From Flavobacterium sp. LC2016-01 (GTDB lineage Bacteria > Bacteroidota > Bacteroidia > Flavobacteriales > Flavobacteriaceae), in assembly GCF_009711135.1 (NCBI RefSeq), contig NZ_WMIC01000008.1, positions 1-64,000 on the forward strand: a stretch of DNA of 64,000 nt. The letters are read 5' to 3'. Both the position numbers and the translations under genes were made by a program. The notes under the pieces were generated by a model, which had not been told where the DNA came from, did no database searches, and was given only the letters and a program-made list of their open reading frames with translations. Below, piece after piece: positions 60,568-64,000 of the stretch (its first letter is position 1; every line of letters begins with the position of its first letter).

Positions 60568-62123
60568 TTAAAATTATTATTTAGGTAGTTTTCTTTGACA
60601 GAATCTGATAATAGAAATCCTATTGTAAAACCGCTAATAAGACCTCCAATATGAGCTGCATTGTCAATGCCAGGGATCAAAAGTCCCATTATTAAATTGA
60701 TTCCAACATATCCCAAAATCATATTTAGATATACTTTGTTGGTATCATTTGGAAAAACTTTGAAAACTAATAATGCTAGAAAAAGCCCAAAAAGCCCAAA
60801 AATTGCACCAGATGCTCCGATACTGACAGTTGCTTCATTCCACCAAATGCTTGCTATGCTGGCAATTATTCCTGTTCCTAAGTAAGTTAAAAGGTATTTT
60901 GTTTTTCCGATATATTTTTCCAACAAGATTCCAATAAACCAAAGCCCAATCATGTTGTTGAACAAATGAATTAAACCGCCATGTAAAAATAGCGATGTAA
61001 GTAATCTCCATCCTTGTCCATTCGTGACTAAAGGTCTGTAATTTGCACCCCATTCTAGCAAATATTTCCCTTTAAAAGAAAAAAATCCAAAGCCGGAAAA
61101 TACCATGATAATAAAAATAATAAGATTTATGTTTATCAAAATTGGCGTAATGTAAAATCCTTCTTTGGGAATTAAAAATCCGAAAGACTCTTTTAAATTT
61201 GAAATTTTAGAAATTCCTTCGATTTTCGATTTTCGATATTTTGCTGGCTGAAGTTTGGTAAACATCAAAATTAGAAGCCAAACTAAAAGTCCTCCTCCTA
61301 AAGTTCCAAAAAACCAAGCCATTTTTTTTCCGTTTCTATTCTCAAAAGGATCGTTATGAGCTTCTAATAAAATTGGTTTGTTGAAATCATATTGCGTGTT
61401 TTCTTCAATTGCATCATTAAAATTATCGTGATCATCTGTGTTTCCGACGAGTTCTAAATAAGTAAATTGATTGAAATCAGTGTGTTTGAATTCTTGTTCA
61501 GTTGTTTGGGCAAATTCTTTAAACTTGATCTGTTTTTCAGTGTTAGAAAAATGATTGCTTATTTGTGATGTGTACTTTTTGCCCAACCAATATTTGCATT
61601 CATATTTAGAAGTGTCTCTGCTCTTTTCTAAAATTGGCATTGCAACATAGATAAGCATATCGAAATGCTCGTTGTTTTTTCCAGATACTTCACTGGTATT
61701 TAGAACTCCTATGTTCTCCTTGTCAATATAAAACTTTTGTAGTGTATAATATTTTGTTTTTTCATGCTTTTGAATTTCCGCGATCGTTTTAATTGTAGTT
61801 AATTTTCCTGTTGAAGTAACTAAATATTCTTGTGCAATCATGGTGGGAATAGCAATTATTACAACAGCAAAAAATTGAACTCCAAAGGATTTATTGTCGT
61901 CTTTGAATTTTAAATGTTTTAATCTTGGGCGCAAAAAAAAGTAAATGGGTATATATGGTAATCCAAATGGAAGCCAAAATTTTAAGAACATTTCCTTAAT
62001 AGAAAACAAATCTAACTCAATAAATAAAAGCCAATGCAAAAAGGTATAACCAATAATAAAACTAATTGTAATGACTAAAAAAGGAATATAAATTAATTTG
62101 AATTTTTCAGCAAGATCTTTCAT
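60564..62123 (-). CDS. Rhomboid family intramembrane serine protease
   Basis: 519 residues. Catalytic Ser438 in GASGAIFGLF and His491 in AAHIGGLISG; HGGLIHLFNNM is the L1-loop motif. The rhomboid core is C-terminal (about 320-510); the first 300 residues hold further hydrophobic segments near the start and around 280 flanking a soluble region with Thr/Lys/Glu stretches, an unusually long N-terminal part. Substrate unknown. Confidence 0.9.
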   Translation of the reverse strand: MKDLAEKFKLIYIPFLVITISFIIGYTFLHWLLFIELDLFSIKEMFLKFWLPFGLPYIPIYFFLRPRLKHLKFKDDNKSFGVQFFAVVIIAIPTMIAQEYLVTSTGKLTTIKTIAEIQKHEKTKYYTLQKFYIDKENIGVLNTSEVSGKNNEHFDMLIYVAMPILEKSRDTSKYECKYWLGKKYTSQISNHFSNTEKQIKFKEFAQTTEQEFKHTDFNQFTYLELVGNTDDHDNFNDAIEENTQYDFNKPILLEAHNDPFENRNGKKMAWFFGTLGGGLLVWLLILMFTKLQPAKYRKSKIEGISKISNLKESFGFLIPKEGFYITPILININLIIFIIMVFSGFGFFSFKGKYLLEWGANYRPLVTNGQGWRLLTSLFLHGGLIHLFNNMIGLWFIGILLEKYIGKTKYLLTYLGTGIIASIASIWWNEATVSIGASGAIFGLFGLFLALLVFKVFPNDTNKVYLNMILGYVGINLIMGLLIPGIDNAAHIGGLISGFTIGFLLSDSVKENYLNNNFN

Positions 62124-62182
62124 TGGGGATAAAAAAGGTTGGTTGTTTTTTGATTGGTTTTTCTGCGAATTTAATTGAAAAA

Positions 62183-63220
62183 TTAATTTAACAACTCATG
62201 ATACTTTTCCGCAATAACCTTCATATTAATATCATAATTTGCATTTTCTTCAACAAATTTTCTATTTCGGATAACAGCTTCGTTTCGAGATTCAGAATTT
62301 TCAAAAGACCAAATCAATTCTTCGGCCAGCATTTCTATATTGTCAATTTCAATTAATTGTCCGTTGTCGCGATGGTTGATCCAACTTTGATTTCCTGGAA
62401 TATCTGAAACTACAGGATAACAATTGCAAGCCATAGCTTCAAATAAAGAGGCCGAAACACCTTCGGTAATAGGCATGCTGATATAAATATTTGATTGCTG
62501 TAATAATTTAGGAAGTTCTGTATTAGGGATTCTTCCGGTAAAAATTACTTTGTTATCGATTTGAAGTTCTTTGGCTAAATCTTTTAAAAATTGCAATCGA
62601 GTTCCGTCGCCAACAATCGTCAGTGAGAAATCAATTCCTTTTTGATTTAAGATTCCGAAAGCTTTCAATATAGAATCATGGCGATATTCTGGTTGTAAAG
62701 AACGCGTTACAATCGCTTCAATTTTAGTTGAAGTATTGATTGAAGGTGTAAAAAGCGATAAATCAATTCCTTTAGGAAGCACTAAAACTTTATTCATATC
62801 AACTCCAGTTGCTTTCATATGAATTCCCATTACTGGACCCCAAGCGTGAATTAAATGCGCTTTTTTGAAAGCATATTTTTGAATGAATTTTTTAAATGGA
62901 TATAAAACCGAAGTTTCTGGCCATAAATCAGTTCGACCTTGCTGGGCAATCGCGATGGTTTTTGAGCCTGATAAAGCCGCTAGAAATCCGTAACTTGTGG
63001 TTCTTTCGGCGATAACCATATCTGGTTTTTCTCTTCGGATTATTTTCCGAATAGAAATAGGAGCGAAGAAATATTCTAAAATACGTTTGAATCTTTGATT
63101 ATTCGAGGTTTGAAGTTCCCAAGTGATAATTTCAAAATCGCCAAATTCTTTAAGGCCTTTCATCCAAGTTATGGCGTCTGCGCGGTAAGATTCTCCAAGA
63201 AAAAGTATTTTTCTTTTCAT
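62183..63220 (-). CDS. GT4 family glycosyltransferase
   Basis: 345 residues, GT-B fold. FSLTIVGDGTRLQFL, VIFTGRIPNTELPKLLQQSNIYI and SMPITEGVSASLFEAMACNCYPVVSDIPGN (in parts) are the GT4 donor-binding motifs, including the EGVSASLFEAMA stretch. Cytoplasmic or peripheral. No polysaccharide cluster around it, so acceptor and product cannot be inferred. Confidence 0.88.
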   Translation of the reverse strand: MKRKILFLGESYRADAITWMKGLKEFGDFEIITWELQTSNNQRFKRILEYFFAPISIRKIIRREKPDMVIAERTTSYGFLAALSGSKTIAIAQQGRTDLWPETSVLYPFKKFIQKYAFKKAHLIHAWGPVMGIHMKATGVDMNKVLVLPKGIDLSLFTPSINTSTKIEAIVTRSLQPEYRHDSILKAFGILNQKGIDFSLTIVGDGTRLQFLKDLAKELQIDNKVIFTGRIPNTELPKLLQQSNIYISMPITEGVSASLFEAMACNCYPVVSDIPGNQSWINHRDNGQLIEIDNIEMLAEELIWSFENSESRNEAVIRNRKFVEENANYDINMKVIAEKYHELLN

Positions 63221-63241
63221 TTAGTAAATGAGTTTTTTGTC

Positions 63242-63300
63242 GCCACGAATTTCACAAATTTCCACTAATTAAATCGTGCTAATTCGTGAAATTCGTGGCA
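63242..63300. repeat. GCCACGAATT palindromic element, copy 3
   Basis: Left arm GCCACGAATTTCACAAATT (63242-63260) pairs with AATTCGTGAAATTCGTGGC (63281-63299), one mismatch. Occupies the 92-bp gap between the DUF2461 and GT4 genes. Confidence 0.8.
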
Positions 63301-63312
63301 GTTTATCTTTTT

Positions 63313-63990
63313 CTAAAATTCTTCAGTCTCTAAAGCGCGATTTATGAATTCGTTTAAAGGTTTTAGAGCAATTAATTTTTTGCTCATTTTCGAAACGAAA
63401 TCTTTCTGCGTTACTTCAGAAATATCATATTTTTGAGTTGCAGTAAAGCTTTTCAGTTTTAAAAATTCAATTGCCGGATGGTCTTTTTCGTAACCGCGCG
63501 GCATGCTTTTAAGCGAATTGTTTTCGTTGATATCAAGGCTCCCAAATTCTTTTTTGAAATCTTTATTGTTTAAAATTTCTTCTAAATCATCATGGAAAAA
63601 TGCAATTTCTTTTCGAACTTTCTTTAAATCTTCTGATTCGGGAGAATAAAATCCGCCGGCAATAAAACTGGCTCCTTTTTCAATATGAATATAATAACCG
63701 GCGCGGTTCAAGCCTTTTGTTCCGCCAGACATCCAAACGCCCAAATGTGCTTTGTAAGGCGATTTGTCTTTAGAAAAACGAATGTCACGGTTGATTCTGA
63801 ACGTGCAGTTTTTAACTTCTAATAATTCTAACGAAGGATCGAGCGGTTTCATAACATCTAGAAAATCGCTTACCAATTGATGGTAATCTTTTTTGAAGAT
63901 TTCGTATCGTTTTTTATTGTCCTGAAACCAGTCTCGGTTATTGTTTTTCTTTAAATCGTCTAAAAATTGCAATGATTCTTTGGTCAGCAT
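63313..63990 (-). CDS. DUF2461 family protein
   Basis: 225 residues. LQFLDDLKKNNNRDWFQDNKKRYE, FRINRDIRFSKDKSPYKAHLG, GGFYSPESEDLKKVRKEI and MPRGYEKDHP are the motifs of DUF2461 (also TIGR02453). A soluble protein of unknown function found widely in Bacteroidota. The full-length frame fits inside the window; its start at 63990 is 10 bp from the edge, so the promoter is not visible. Confidence 0.9.
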   Translation of the reverse strand: MLTKESLQFLDDLKKNNNRDWFQDNKKRYEIFKKDYHQLVSDFLDVMKPLDPSLELLEVKNCTFRINRDIRFSKDKSPYKAHLGVWMSGGTKGLNRAGYYIHIEKGASFIAGGFYSPESEDLKKVRKEIAFFHDDLEEILNNKDFKKEFGSLDINENNSLKSMPRGYEKDHPAIEFLKLKSFTATQKYDISEVTQKDFVSKMSKKLIALKPLNEFINRALETEEF

Positions 63991-64000
63991 AATCGGTTTT

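Overview
The window looks like the chromosome of a Flavobacterium or close relative (Bacteroidota, Flavobacteriaceae). The DNA is AT-rich. Many genes are preceded by the Bacteroidota-type promoter (TTTG, about 17-25 bp, then TANNTTTG), and clear Shine-Dalgarno sites are rare. The gene families are typical of the group: HmuY/TonB receptor pairs, DUF4369, DUF4153, DUF5362, DUF6607, S9 glutamyl endopeptidase and M48 proteases. I see no rRNA operon, transposase, integrase, CRISPR array or prophage.

Layout. 1-700: two tandem tRNA-Thr(TGT) genes and a repeat-rich spacer. 0.7-16 kb: envelope lipoproteins, htpG, an OmpA-like lipoprotein pair, an ABC ATPase, an S9 peptidase, fabH, cutC and a TonB-dependent receptor. 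16-23 kb: argS, then a likely haem uptake locus (DUF6607 protein divergent from a TonB receptor and an HmuY lipoprotein) driven by mirror-image promoters. 23-27.6 kb: an operon of two SGNH esterases (one with LysM) and an MBOAT acyltransferase, probably modifying cell-wall or surface glycans. 28-34 kb: ffh, folD, a CorA transporter with a possible leader peptide, a highly structured intergenic repeat, and a winged-helix regulator locus with two copies of its likely operator.

34.4-41.1 kb is the most unusual part. An orphan protein, a TPR histidine kinase and a LytTR response regulator precede a tight five-gene cassette: a DUF2589 protein with an Ig-like domain, two further proteins that appear to carry the same core module, a four-cysteine mini-protein and a trypsin-like protease. 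None of the five has a signal peptide, so a cytoplasmic protease-containing system is implied. Its function is unknown to me, and it is my main candidate for an undescribed system.

41-64 kb: mostly minus-strand housekeeping and accessory genes (rluF, P450/monooxygenase/ArsR cluster, a cysteine-less zinc-ribbon homologue, Nif3, lpxK, hybrid histidine kinase, gap, lipA, M48 protease, DUF4184, tonB, ECF sigma factor with a glycosyltransferase, paiB-like gene, murB, rhomboid protease, GT4 glycosyltransferase, DUF2461). Intergenic spaces carry several dispersed repeat families, including a palindromic element present three times. Start codons were moved from the longest ORF where a promoter box or repeat overlaps the longer start. 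All family names come from reading the sequence, without database searches.
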